The notes under the pieces are model-generated. The model saw only the letters and a list, made by a program, of their open reading frames with translations. It was not told where the DNA came from and searched no databases. The translations under genes were made by a program, and so were the position numbers. Positions 49,399 through 58,053 of a DNA stretch of 64,000 nt are shown here, in pieces. Every line of letters begins with the position of its first letter. Within the stretch, counting starts at the first letter, position 1. Source of the stretch: Pseudomonas sp. 14P_8.1_Bac3 (GTDB taxonomy: Bacteria; Pseudomonadota; Gammaproteobacteria; Pseudomonadales; Pseudomonadaceae). The stretch is from positions 186,001-250,000 of the forward strand of contig NZ_JANLOD010000066.1 in NCBI RefSeq assembly GCF_025466085.1, given 5' to 3'.

Positions 49399-50954
49399 GA
49401 CTCAGCTTCCTCACCTTCGATCTCTGCGACGATTGCATCAATCTCAGTCCGAAGCTTGGCAATCCGAACGACCGTCTTTTTCAGCTCTACATTGAGCTGG
49501 GCAATATTCACCACTTCACTAGTGTCCTTGGCTTTCACATAACTACTAACCGACAGGCTATAATCATTGGCGGCCACCTTTTCCAACGGCATCGACTTCG
49601 CGAAGTGATCGACATTCGCTTTGCTATCGAACACCTGCATGATGCGCTCGATATGCGCGTCTTCCAGCAAGTTGTTATTGGTGCCCTTCTTGAACAGCGC
49701 GCTGGCGTCTATGAACTGGGTTGTGGTGTCGGTCTTGTTTTTCGCCAGCACCAGAATGTTCACGGCGATGGTGGTGCCGAAGAACAGGTTGGGCGCTAGC
49801 GAGATCACCGTTTCCACATAGTTGTTGTCCACCAGGTATTGGCGGATCTTCTGCTCGGCGCCGCGCCGGTAGAAAATGCCGGGGAAGCAGACGATGGCCG
49901 CGCGCCCCTTGCCAGACAGGTAACTCAAAGCATGCAGCACAAAAGCGAAGTCGGCCTTGGACTTGGGCGCCAGCACGCCGGCTGGGGCAAAACGGTCGTC
50001 ATTGATCAACGTCGGGTCGTCGTCGCCGATCCACTTCACCGAATACGGCGGATTGGAGACGATGGCGTCGAAGGGTTTGTCGTCCCCGAAGTGCGGGGCG
50101 CGCAGCGTGTCGCCGAGCTGGATGTTGAACTTGTCATAGTTGATGTTGTGCAGAAACATGTTCATCCGCGCCAGGTTGTAGGTGGTATGGTTCACCTCTT
50201 GGCCGAAGAACCCATCCTCGATGACATGGGCGTCGAAATGCTTTTTCGCCTGCAGCAGCAGCGAGCCGGAGCCGCACGCCGGGTCGTAGATTTTGTTGAC
50301 GCTGGTCTGCTTGTGCATCGCCAACTGGGCGATCAGCTTGGACACATGCTGCGGGGTAAAGAATTCGCCGCCGGATTTGCCGGCATTGGCCGCGTAGTTG
50401 GAAATGAGGAACTCGTAGGCGTCGCCGAACAGGTCGATGTGACTGGCATCGAAGCTGCCGAACTCCAGCTTGCTCACTCCCTTAAGCACGTCCGCCAAGC
50501 GCTTGTTCTTGTCGGCGACGGTATTGCCCAGGCGGTTGCTGGTGGTATCGAAATCGGCGAACAGCCCCTTGATGTCCTGCTCGGAGGCGTAGCCGTTGGC
50601 CGAGCTCTCAATGGCAGAAAAGATGCGCGCCAGATCGGTATTCAAGCTGTCGTTGCTGCTGGCCTTGGCGACCACGTTGCTGAACAGCTGGCTGGGGGCA
50701 ATAAAATAGCCTTTGGTCCTGATGGCGTCATCTTTGGCGGAGGCGATCAGCGGGTCATCATCCTCCATCACCGCGTAATCAACCGCGCTGTCGCCGCCGG
50801 TAATGTAGTCAACGAAGTTCTCGCTGATGAAGCGGTAGAACAGGGTGCCAAGCACGTACTGCTTGAAATCCCAGCCATCGACGGCGCCACGCACGTCATT
50901 TGCGATGGCCCAGATCTGACGTTGCAGGGCGTTACGTTGTTGGGCACTGGTCAT
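49395..50954 (-). CDS. hsdM: Type IC methyltransferase subunit HsdM
   Basis: HsdM is the N6-adenine methylase that, with HsdS, protects host DNA. The 519-residue protein has the N-terminal helical HsdM domain (~10-150), the SAM-binding motif DPACGSGSLLLQA at 224-236, the catalytic NPPYS at 301-305, and a C-terminal helical tail. The sequence fits the type IC group, in line with hsdR and hsdS. It is first in the operon, with AGGAT ahead of the ATG. Confidence 0.96.
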   Translation of the reverse strand: MTSAQQRNALQRQIWAIANDVRGAVDGWDFKQYVLGTLFYRFISENFVDYITGGDSAVDYAVMEDDDPLIASAKDDAIRTKGYFIAPSQLFSNVVAKASSNDSLNTDLARIFSAIESSANGYASEQDIKGLFADFDTTSNRLGNTVADKNKRLADVLKGVSKLEFGSFDASHIDLFGDAYEFLISNYAANAGKSGGEFFTPQHVSKLIAQLAMHKQTSVNKIYDPACGSGSLLLQAKKHFDAHVIEDGFFGQEVNHTTYNLARMNMFLHNINYDKFNIQLGDTLRAPHFGDDKPFDAIVSNPPYSVKWIGDDDPTLINDDRFAPAGVLAPKSKADFAFVLHALSYLSGKGRAAIVCFPGIFYRRGAEQKIRQYLVDNNYVETVISLAPNLFFGTTIAVNILVLAKNKTDTTTQFIDASALFKKGTNNNLLEDAHIERIMQVFDSKANVDHFAKSMPLEKVAANDYSLSVSSYVKAKDTSEVVNIAQLNVELKKTVVRIAKLRTEIDAIVAEIEGEEAES

Positions 50955-51747
50955 ACTGCTTATCCTGTTTCAATACGGTTTTCATGATCATTCCAAAGCA
51001 TTCGGACCTGACCTGAATCGTGTTATGTGCGTGTCGAGCCGACGTTGGCACAAGGACGCTCATTCTATGTGCTCCCTTCAATTAGATATACTGCCGTAGG
51101 CCTTCTTTGCCCCCTACAATCAATAGCATACCCACAAAAACACGCTGACTTTTGCGGCTTGATGACGCAGTGAAACCACCTGCCGTGTGGATGAATGCCG
51201 ATACCACCTCTCTTGCTCTTTCCCCTGCCAGCGTGAGGATCTGCCCTCTGAGGTTGGGCTGAGGGTAGCTCGAGATTTCGTACGCAGCCCAGTTTGTGCA
51301 CGTCGCAAACCTGGGCGAGTTAATCCAGATGAGACTTTCTCAAGATCATTCTCGTGACGATCTTCGATTTAAAGATATATCCCGAGACGTCACAGATACC
51401 GCACAGCTGAAGGCACGTGGGAATGAGTGGCTCCCCATCTGTGTGGCCGCTGACCGAAAGCTAACCGGTAAAGGTGCCTGCTGATCGAGAGTGGGGCAGA
51501 TCGCAGAGGTGGACATACGATCGCAACAGTGAATATTCCTGCGAGTGGGGACATCGTACGCGCAAGGGCAACATCAACAGCAAGACGTTTTGCTTGAGAG
51601 ATTCGTTCCCGACTCCTTTTTGAGGGCGAAGCTAAAAAAGTACCGTCCATCGGAAGCCAGGCTACCTAGCGTTCCAACTGGTATTCCAAGAATCTTTACC
51701 AAGAAGTTATTAACGAGAAAAAATAGATACTGACTTGTTTCAACTTA
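50955..51747. other. Right part of the island, no supported gene
   Basis: The first 150 bases hold the hsdM promoter region, though I cannot fix its -10/-35. The remainder shows short frames without ribosome sites or recognisable motifs; one at 51296-51484 (LRFKDISRDVTDTAQLKARG, 62 residues) could be a gene remnant. A copy of the integrase-type site GGTATTCC is at 51680-51687. The composition is lower in GC than the chromosome on either side. Confidence 0.5.
51680..51687 (+). promoter_or_regulatory. Right-end GGTATTCC site
   Basis: This is the same 8-mer found three times ahead of int. It lies 61 bases inside the right repeat, a fitting place for an integrase arm site. Confidence 0.45.
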
Positions 51748-51816
51748 CCCCGGCCCACCAACTCAACGAAAAAGACGCCCCACAGACGTCTTTTTTGTGC
51801 CTGTAAGCCAGTAAAC
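51748..51816 (+). repeat. Right attachment repeat (attR) with second terminator
   Basis: CCCCGGCCCACCA is a one-base-deleted copy of the tmRNA end. It is followed by AAAAAGACG...ACGTCTTTTTT and GTGCCTGTAAGCCAGTAAAC, matching 39793-39863 with scattered differences. Because both copies contain the terminator, one was probably brought by the element. Confidence 0.75.
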
Positions 51817-52023
51817 CCCAAATTCTCATCCCCTCAATCCCCAACCCGCATCACACCCCCAAGTCCAAACCCCATACCCAAAAAGCGACACCGATAGCCT
51901 AAAGCCACCCCCCACCCTGCCGATAACCCCAACCATACGCGCAGCCCCCGCGCATACAAACAAATCGACTGTCCTCGCGGCCAAGGCACTACTCTGCTGC
52001 TCGGTCGCGTCATTTAAGGAAAA
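51817..52023 (+). other. C-rich leader ahead of the Hsp70 gene
   Basis: This 207-base gap is strongly C-rich on the plus strand (many CCCC runs) and holds no gene. AAGGAAAA just before 52024 is the ribosome site of the next gene. No clear promoter is visible. Confidence 0.4.
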
Positions 52024-53721
52024 ATGACTGTGATCATTGGTATCGACCTGGGCACCACCAACAGCCTTGTAGCGGTCTGGGAGGGTGAGCACGCCCGTAT
52101 TTTGCCCAACGCTTTGGGCAACCTGTTAACGCCCAGCGTGGTTGGCCTCGACGACCAAGGCCAACTGGTCGCTGGGGATATCGCCCGCGAGCGGTTGAAT
52201 ACTCATCCGCACCTCACGACTTCGCTGTTCAAGCGCTACATGGGCAGCGCCCGTGAGACGTTGCTCGGCGGGCGCGCTTATCGCGCGGAAGAACTTTCGG
52301 CGATGCTGCTGCGCAGTCTCAAGGCCGATGCCGAGCGCGCCTTGGGCCTGGCTGTTCACGCGGCGGTGATCAGCGTGCCTGCGTATTTCAGTGATGCCCA
52401 GCGCAAGGCTACGCGTATCGCTGGCGAACTGGCCGGTCTGAAAATAGAGAAGCTGATCAACGAACCGACTGCCGCCGCCCTGGCTTACGGCCTGCAACAG
52501 CGCAGCGAGGCGACCTTTCTGGTGTTCGACCTCGGCGGTGGCACGTTTGACGTGTCCATCCTCGAGCTGTTCGAAGGGATCATGGAAGTGCGCGCCAGTG
52601 CCGGGGATAACTTTCTCGGCGGTGAAGATTTCGATGATCGGCTGGTAGAGCATTTCATTGCCAAAGTGGGCAGCGCCGACCTGCCAGACACGGCACAGCC
52701 GGCAATGGCGCAGCGATTGCGGCGCGAGGCGCAGCGCGTTCGCCATGCGCTCGGACAGGCGCAGGATGCGCGCTTTACCCTTCGCGAGCAGGGGCGTGAG
52801 TGGAGTCTCGAACTGACCCAAAGTGAACTGGCAGAAATAGTCCGACCTCTGCTGGATCGTCTACGGGCCCCCATTGAACGCGCACTGCGCGACGCCCGGA
52901 TCAAGGTCGCGGACCTGGACGAAATATTGCTGGTGGGCGGCACCACGCGTATGCCACTGGTGCGCAAGCTGGTCGCGGCACTGTTCGGACGAATCCCGGG
53001 GATGCTGCTCAACCCGGACGAAGTAGTCGCCCAGGGAGCCGCTATCCAGGCGGCGCTCCATGCACGTCATGCTTCCCTTGAAGAAGTGGTGTTGACCGAT
53101 GTATGCCCTTACACCTTGGGGATCGAGACGTCGGTACAGCTAGGTGCCGATTACCAAAACGGCCACTACCTGCCGATCATCGAGCGCAACACGGTGGTGC
53201 CGGTAAGCCGTTCCCGTACCGTGTCCACCCTCAGGGACAACCAGAAGGTGGTCACTCTGGGCATCTACCAGGGCGAGAGTCGGCTGGTCAAAAACAACAT
53301 TTTTCTCGGTGAACTGGAAATTCCCGTGCCACCGCGCAAGGCCGGTGAAGTGACGCTGGATGTGCGCTTCACCTACGACAACAACGGTTTGCTCGAGGCT
53401 CAGGTGCACCTGCCGATCAATGGCGACACCCGCCGACTGGTCATCGAAAACAACCCCGGCGTATTGGCCCCCAACGAAATCGCTCAGCGGCTGGCCGCTC
53501 TCGAAGCGCTGAAAGTGCACCCGCGTGATCAGCAGATCAATACCTTACTGTTGGCTCGAATGGAGCGTCTTTATCAGGAAAGCCTCGGCGATGGCCGCCA
53601 GTACATCGCAGGGCTGGCGAACCATTTCCAGCAAATGCTCGACACCCAGGACGAACGCCAGATACGTGAAGTGCGCGTTGACATTACCCAGCGTCTGACG
53701 CGCTTCGAACAAGAGGTCTGA
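52024..53721 (+). CDS. hscC: HscC-type Hsp70 chaperone
   Basis: This is a 565-residue short Hsp70. The ATPase domain has IDLGTTNSLVAVWEG, VFDLGGGTFDVS and ILLVGGTTRMP. The substrate-binding domain follows, and the C-terminal lid is truncated, with no EEVD-like end. Length and the early TTNSLVAVW match E. coli HscC (Hsc62, ~556 residues) rather than DnaK, whose gene is also present at 21259. HscC clients are poorly known. A dedicated J protein follows after 6 bases, so the two form an operon just outside the island. Confidence 0.88.
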   Translation: MTVIIGIDLGTTNSLVAVWEGEHARILPNALGNLLTPSVVGLDDQGQLVAGDIARERLNTHPHLTTSLFKRYMGSARETLLGGRAYRAEELSAMLLRSLKADAERALGLAVHAAVISVPAYFSDAQRKATRIAGELAGLKIEKLINEPTAAALAYGLQQRSEATFLVFDLGGGTFDVSILELFEGIMEVRASAGDNFLGGEDFDDRLVEHFIAKVGSADLPDTAQPAMAQRLRREAQRVRHALGQAQDARFTLREQGREWSLELTQSELAEIVRPLLDRLRAPIERALRDARIKVADLDEILLVGGTTRMPLVRKLVAALFGRIPGMLLNPDEVVAQGAAIQAALHARHASLEEVVLTDVCPYTLGIETSVQLGADYQNGHYLPIIERNTVVPVSRSRTVSTLRDNQKVVTLGIYQGESRLVKNNIFLGELEIPVPPRKAGEVTLDVRFTYDNNGLLEAQVHLPINGDTRRLVIENNPGVLAPNEIAQRLAALEALKVHPRDQQINTLLLARMERLYQESLGDGRQYIAGLANHFQQMLDTQDERQIREVRVDITQRLTRFEQEV

Positions 53722-53727
53722 GCCACC

Positions 53728-55089
53728 ATGAACCACTGGCAATTACTGAGTCTGGAGCCGGACGCGGACGAACGCGGCATCAAACGTGCCTATGCGCGGC
53801 TGCTAAAAACCCACCGCCCGGATGAAAACCCCGCGGCGTTCCAGCGCCTGCGTGAAGCCTATGAAGCGGCGCTGGCCGAGGCGCTCTGGTGCGCGGAGGC
53901 TGATGATAAAGTCGTCTATGCCACGTCGAGCGTCAGTACGCCAAGTCTTGCAAGCGAAGAGGCGGTTCAAGCTCCCGTCCTGGAGCTTGTCGACACCTCA
54001 ACCGCGGTCGAGCCGCCAGAACCGGCGCTGGGGCAGATGCAGCAGTGGCTGACCGAAGGAAAAGACCGTGAGGTCATGGACGGGATACGCCGTTGGCTGG
54101 CCAGCGACTGGCTGCTGCCGTTCGAGCGCCGCGAGCAGTTCGAGCAGTGCGTACTGGACTGGCTTGAATCTGATCCGAACACGTCGCATGTCTTCTTCGA
54201 TGGCGTATGCAAGGCCATGGGGTGGGACGAAGCCCAGGGCAATCTTCCGTGCGAGTACTGGCGCTGGAACCGACTGATCCAGCGGTGCGAGACGCAAGCC
54301 ATGGCGCAGACAGTGCGTGCCGAGCTGGCCAGATTCGAGGCCGATAAACTCCATGGCCAGGCAGCGGCCCTGCTGTTGAAACCTTTGCCTGATCATCGCC
54401 GTCGCGCAATGGCCGACAGCTTTACCAGCCTCGATTGGCAACGCTTTACCGAGCTCGCGCAAGCCATCGAATATCAATACCCCGAGGTGCCCCAGCATCT
54501 TGGGCTGCAACCGCTCGACAACTGGCGGGACTGGTTACCGGCCGAAAGCTATCGCGGGGTCTATCTGTTTCTGTGGCTGGCGCTGTCTGCTGTGCTGATT
54601 GCGTCGATGTTCACAGGGAAGAACGGTCTGGAAATGACGGTGTTGATGCCGCTGATGATGCTGTCCTTGATCTGGATCGGCATGAAGGCTTACTACGTCT
54701 GGAATTTGCTCGCCGTTGCGGTGGGACAGCTGGATGTGGATTTAAGCCGGTGGTTGCTTCCACGTAGTTGGTACCGACAAAGCGCAGGGCTGTTGCTGAT
54801 CCGCCACATACTCCCCAGTGCGGTGCCGGCGGCCTTGGCGTGCATCTGGTCCGGCGGTGCCCTGTGGCTGCAGTGGACGAGCCCGGTGGTGGTGTTCGTT
54901 GGCGTCCTTTACTTCACGAGCACAAGCTTGAGCGGTGGCAAGCTCTCGATGTGGGCTCGGGCATCGAGAGCCCTCAAGCGGATGGGCGCGCGGTTGCCTT
55001 GGCACCTGCTGAAACGCGAAAGCGTGTTGGTCGTGATAGCCGTGGTGGTGATGGCAGCGTCAGTCTATTTTCGTTCGAATGGTCTGTAA
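53728..55089 (+). CDS. J-domain membrane protein (DjlB/DjlC-like)
   Basis: This is a 453-residue protein with an N-terminal J domain (MNHWQLLSLEPDADERGIKRAYARLL, FQRLREAYEAAL). The usual HPD reads HRPDENP, a one-residue variant typical of HscC-specific J proteins such as DjlC. The centre (~60-260) is soluble and helical. Four hydrophobic segments lie at about 275-295, 300-335, 355-405 and 430-450, so the C-terminus is in the membrane. It is paired with hscC, as the djl genes are near hscC in E. coli. Confidence 0.82.
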   Translation: MNHWQLLSLEPDADERGIKRAYARLLKTHRPDENPAAFQRLREAYEAALAEALWCAEADDKVVYATSSVSTPSLASEEAVQAPVLELVDTSTAVEPPEPALGQMQQWLTEGKDREVMDGIRRWLASDWLLPFERREQFEQCVLDWLESDPNTSHVFFDGVCKAMGWDEAQGNLPCEYWRWNRLIQRCETQAMAQTVRAELARFEADKLHGQAAALLLKPLPDHRRRAMADSFTSLDWQRFTELAQAIEYQYPEVPQHLGLQPLDNWRDWLPAESYRGVYLFLWLALSAVLIASMFTGKNGLEMTVLMPLMMLSLIWIGMKAYYVWNLLAVAVGQLDVDLSRWLLPRSWYRQSAGLLLIRHILPSAVPAALACIWSGGALWLQWTSPVVVFVGVLYFTSTSLSGGKLSMWARASRALKRMGARLPWHLLKRESVLVVIAVVVMAASVYFRSNGL

Positions 55090-55110
55090 GCTGGCTCATC
55101 CGCGGATCAG

Positions 55111-55150
55111 CCCACCTGTAGGAGCCAGCTTGCTGGCTCCTACAGGTGGG
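55111..55150. repeat. Perfect REP palindrome between J protein and pelG
   Basis: CCCACCTGTAGGAGCCAGC and its exact inverse complement are joined by TT, a 19-bp perfect stem containing the REP core TGTAGGAGC. It separates the convergent hscC/J and pel operons and probably ends both transcripts. Confidence 0.85.
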
Positions 55151-55164
55151 CGTGCACAGGCGGA

Positions 55165-56538
55165 TTAACGGGTCGAGAGCATGAACGTGTCGTACTCGAG
55201 ATCCTCCAGCGCCGTCGTCAACCGGTGCAAACCGAGCAATACACACACCAGCAACGAGAGCGTGAACCCGTAGCCGAAGAAGCTCGGGCCAAGGATCATG
55301 CTGAACAATGTCAGCGCCCCGTTCAGCACCGCGAACAGCACACACAACTCCAGCACCACGGTGCGCTTGTCGAGGTAGAAGAACACGTTGAGCAGTGCCA
55401 TGAACACCACCTGGATACTCACGCCGATCAGGTCGATGTAGAACAGCGGCAGGTAGTAGCTGGAGATGCCCAGCCACTCCAGCAAACGCGGTGCGAACAG
55501 AAACAACAGCACCACGGTCAGCCCCTGGACCTTGCAGATTTCCAGCAGGCCCTGACGGATCGACAAGGTCATCTCGGTTTTCAGCGAACCGATGTGCTGC
55601 AAGGTTTCGCCCTCACGGATCGCCCGGAACAGCCGGTCGTACCATTCGGCAAAATCGGTTTCGATGCGCACCAGGAACACCGCCATCCCCGGAATGATCG
55701 CCAGGTAGGCGAGGAAGATCGGCATGTCATACAGGATCGACGCACGCAGCGGGCCGACCACGGCACTGGAGGTGCCGGGGTTGAACCAGAACAGGAACTT
55801 GTCGACCCAGATACCGAAGTTGTAGAAGAAACCGGTGGCCAGCAGGCTGAGGAAAACCTGGCGACGGTCGAGGAAATCGAAGGCGATCAGTTTCTCCGCC
55901 CGGTACTCGCGCAGGATGTCGTAGAGGAACAGAAACAGCAGCGTGCTGTGGCCGATCAACAGCGCCAGCAGCAGGCCCGGCATCTGCAGGAAGCTCAGCA
56001 CGTAAGCGCTCGCCACCATCAGCGTGTAGCCCACCAGCATGACCAGCAGAATGCGGTTATAGGCCTTCATCCCCGAGAGGAAGATGATCACCAGCCACAA
56101 GTTGCACAGCACCACGAAGTTCGACAGCACCAGCACCCGGTAGATCAGCGGCTGGTCGAACAGCACGCTCAACACGACGATGCCGAGCACGCCTGCGCCG
56201 ACGGTCACCAGCAACAGGATGCCCAGCAGGTTGGGGAGGATCTGGTCGTACTTGTGCTCGAACAAGCGGTCCGAGACGAACCGGGTGAAGAACAGCTGCA
56301 AGCCACCCGTCAGAATCAGCGACGTCGCCATCAGGTAGGTCACCGTGACCAGAAACTGTCCGACCAACGCATTGGGCAGCAGCAAACCCAGGCTGATGAT
56401 CCCCACCAGCATCACGCTGATGATCGACAGCACCCACGGCCCGGAGCTGATCAGGCCGGCGTACACATAAGCGTGCAAGGTCGCCGTGTAGGAATCGCGC
56501 GAAAGGATCTTGCGCAGTTCGAAGCCAATACCGGCCAT
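55165..56538 (-). CDS. pelG: Pel exopolysaccharide transporter PelG
   Basis: PelG is a 457-residue inner-membrane protein with about 12 hydrophobic helices, a member of the flippase-like (PST) group. It forms the Pel synthase/export complex with PelD, PelE and PelF. The start MAGIGFELRKILSRDSY follows the pelF stop directly (TAAATG), with GGAG upstream. It is the last gene of the pel operon and ends near a REP palindrome. Confidence 0.94.
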   Translation of the reverse strand: MAGIGFELRKILSRDSYTATLHAYVYAGLISSGPWVLSIISVMLVGIISLGLLLPNALVGQFLVTVTYLMATSLILTGGLQLFFTRFVSDRLFEHKYDQILPNLLGILLLVTVGAGVLGIVVLSVLFDQPLIYRVLVLSNFVVLCNLWLVIIFLSGMKAYNRILLVMLVGYTLMVASAYVLSFLQMPGLLLALLIGHSTLLFLFLYDILREYRAEKLIAFDFLDRRQVFLSLLATGFFYNFGIWVDKFLFWFNPGTSSAVVGPLRASILYDMPIFLAYLAIIPGMAVFLVRIETDFAEWYDRLFRAIREGETLQHIGSLKTEMTLSIRQGLLEICKVQGLTVVLLFLFAPRLLEWLGISSYYLPLFYIDLIGVSIQVVFMALLNVFFYLDKRTVVLELCVLFAVLNGALTLFSMILGPSFFGYGFTLSLLVCVLLGLHRLTTALEDLEYDTFMLSTR

Positions 56539-58053
56539 TTAACTGTTCTCCATGGCTGCTTGATACAGGTCGCGATAGCGCTGCAGCATCAAGGCTTCGG
56601 TGTAGTAACGAGTGACGCGCAACAAGCCGCTGGCCTGGGCGGCCTGCCAGCGTTGCGGGTTGCGCAGCAGTTCAAGGATCGCGGCGCAGGTGGCCTGTGG
56701 ATCGGCAATCGCCACCACCTGGCCGGCCAGTCCGAGGTCGCGGTCTTCGGCGCTGCCGCCTTCGATCAACTCACGGCACGAGCCCACGTCGCTGCTGACC
56801 ACCGGTGTGCCGGCAGCCCAGGCTTCGAGGATTACCAGCGGTTGCGCCTCGCTGATCGAGGTCAGCACCATCAGGCCGAGTTTCGGCAGGATGTCCTGAA
56901 TGCGCTGGAAGCCAAGGAAATGCACCTTGCCTTCAAGGCCCAGGCTGGCCATCAGGCTGCGGCATTCGCTGACGTATTCGGGATCTTCCTCTTCGGGACC
57001 GACGATCCAGCCTTCGGCTTCCGGCATCGCGCTGATCACCCCGCGCATGGCCCGCAGGAAGGTTTTCACGTCCTTGATCGGCACCACACGCCCGATCAAC
57101 CCCACCACCGGCGCGATGCCGGGCGCGCGGGATTGCAGGGCCGCCGTCCACTGCGGCAGGTCGATACCGTTGGGAATCACTTGTGTACGGGCCGGGTCGG
57201 CACCGTCCTTGATCTGCCGCTGACGGTTACCGTCATACAACGCGATGATGTTGTCGGCGCTGTTGTAGGTCAGTTGGCCGATACGCTCGAAGAAGCGCAC
57301 CCACAACGTACGGATGTATCCCGAACCGGCGTCGAGGCTGCGATTGAGCGCCTGACCGGAACTCTCGGCAATCCAGCTGGCCTGGGCCAGGTCGATCTTG
57401 CGTTCCTTGGTGTAGATCCCGTGCTCGCTGAGCAAGTACGTGCAGTTCCAGCGTTGCTTGAGGATGCACCCCAGCAGCCCGGCATAACCGGTGGAAATCG
57501 AATGCAGCACCCGCGCCCGCGGCATCTTGCGCGATGCTTCGGCGAGCATCAGCAACGGCGACTGCATCGAGCGCAGGGTCCAGAAATAGTTAACGAAGGA
57601 CGGGTCGGCGCAATGCAGGCGATAGCCCTCGCTCAGCGCTTCCCAGCTGGCGCGGCTGCGCAACACGTCGTCGAGGGTCATGCGGCCCTGGGCGATACAG
57701 TCCAGCAGGCGTTCGCCCAGCTCGGGCTCCGGCGCATCCGGGTGATGCAGGAAGCGATAGAGATCGAGCAGCTGTTGCTGATCGGCCTCGCGCGGCATTC
57801 CGTGGACATTGGTCGGATGGGTCGCGTCTTCGAGAAACACTTCTTCGATGTGCAGCACGTTCGGCGGCACTTCGTAGCGTCGCGACGGATACGCCGAGCG
57901 CTGGCCGCCAATGAACATTACCGAGAAGGTCACGTCCGGCAGGCCGAGGATCATCTGGTGAATCCAGCTCGACACGCCGCCGCGCACGTAAGGCCAGGTG
58001 CCCTCGAGCAGCAGACAGATGTCGGCCATCGGCGCCTCTTCCTTGTGAATCAT
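56539..58053 (-). CDS. pelF: Pel glycosyltransferase PelF
   Basis: PelF is a 504-residue cytoplasmic GT4-type glycosyltransferase that makes the Pel chain from a UDP-sugar. The N-terminal half has CLLLEGTWPYVRGGVSSW and ends near residue 230. The C-terminal Rossmann half shows PNGIDLPQW, VGLIGRVVPIKDVKTF and SISEAQPLVILEAWAAG, with the paired Glu residues (EX7E). The start ATG overlaps the pelE stop and has GAGGAG 6-7 bases upstream. An internal ATG at 58029 is a weaker alternative. Confidence 0.95.
   Translation of the reverse strand: MIHKEEAPMADICLLLEGTWPYVRGGVSSWIHQMILGLPDVTFSVMFIGGQRSAYPSRRYEVPPNVLHIEEVFLEDATHPTNVHGMPREADQQQLLDLYRFLHHPDAPEPELGERLLDCIAQGRMTLDDVLRSRASWEALSEGYRLHCADPSFVNYFWTLRSMQSPLLMLAEASRKMPRARVLHSISTGYAGLLGCILKQRWNCTYLLSEHGIYTKERKIDLAQASWIAESSGQALNRSLDAGSGYIRTLWVRFFERIGQLTYNSADNIIALYDGNRQRQIKDGADPARTQVIPNGIDLPQWTAALQSRAPGIAPVVGLIGRVVPIKDVKTFLRAMRGVISAMPEAEGWIVGPEEEDPEYVSECRSLMASLGLEGKVHFLGFQRIQDILPKLGLMVLTSISEAQPLVILEAWAAGTPVVSSDVGSCRELIEGGSAEDRDLGLAGQVVAIADPQATCAAILELLRNPQRWQAAQASGLLRVTRYYTEALMLQRYRDLYQAAMENS

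Larger units (their letters stand above)
39807..51816. mobile_element. ~12-kb genomic island at ssrA with integrase and type IC RM-PrrC defence
   Basis: The element begins at the CCA end of ssrA, carries an integrase facing inward from that end, and finishes in an imperfect direct repeat of the ssrA end. Cargo is a second, broken recombinase and the hsdM-hsdS-prrC-hsdR operon. No conjugation, replication or capsid genes are seen, so it is a small integrative defence island rather than a prophage or ICE. Confidence 0.85.

Noticed and set aside
51296..51650. Short frames on both strands in the right part of the island
   Set aside because: They are at most 62-86 codons, with no motif and no clear ribosome site. 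At best they are remnants.
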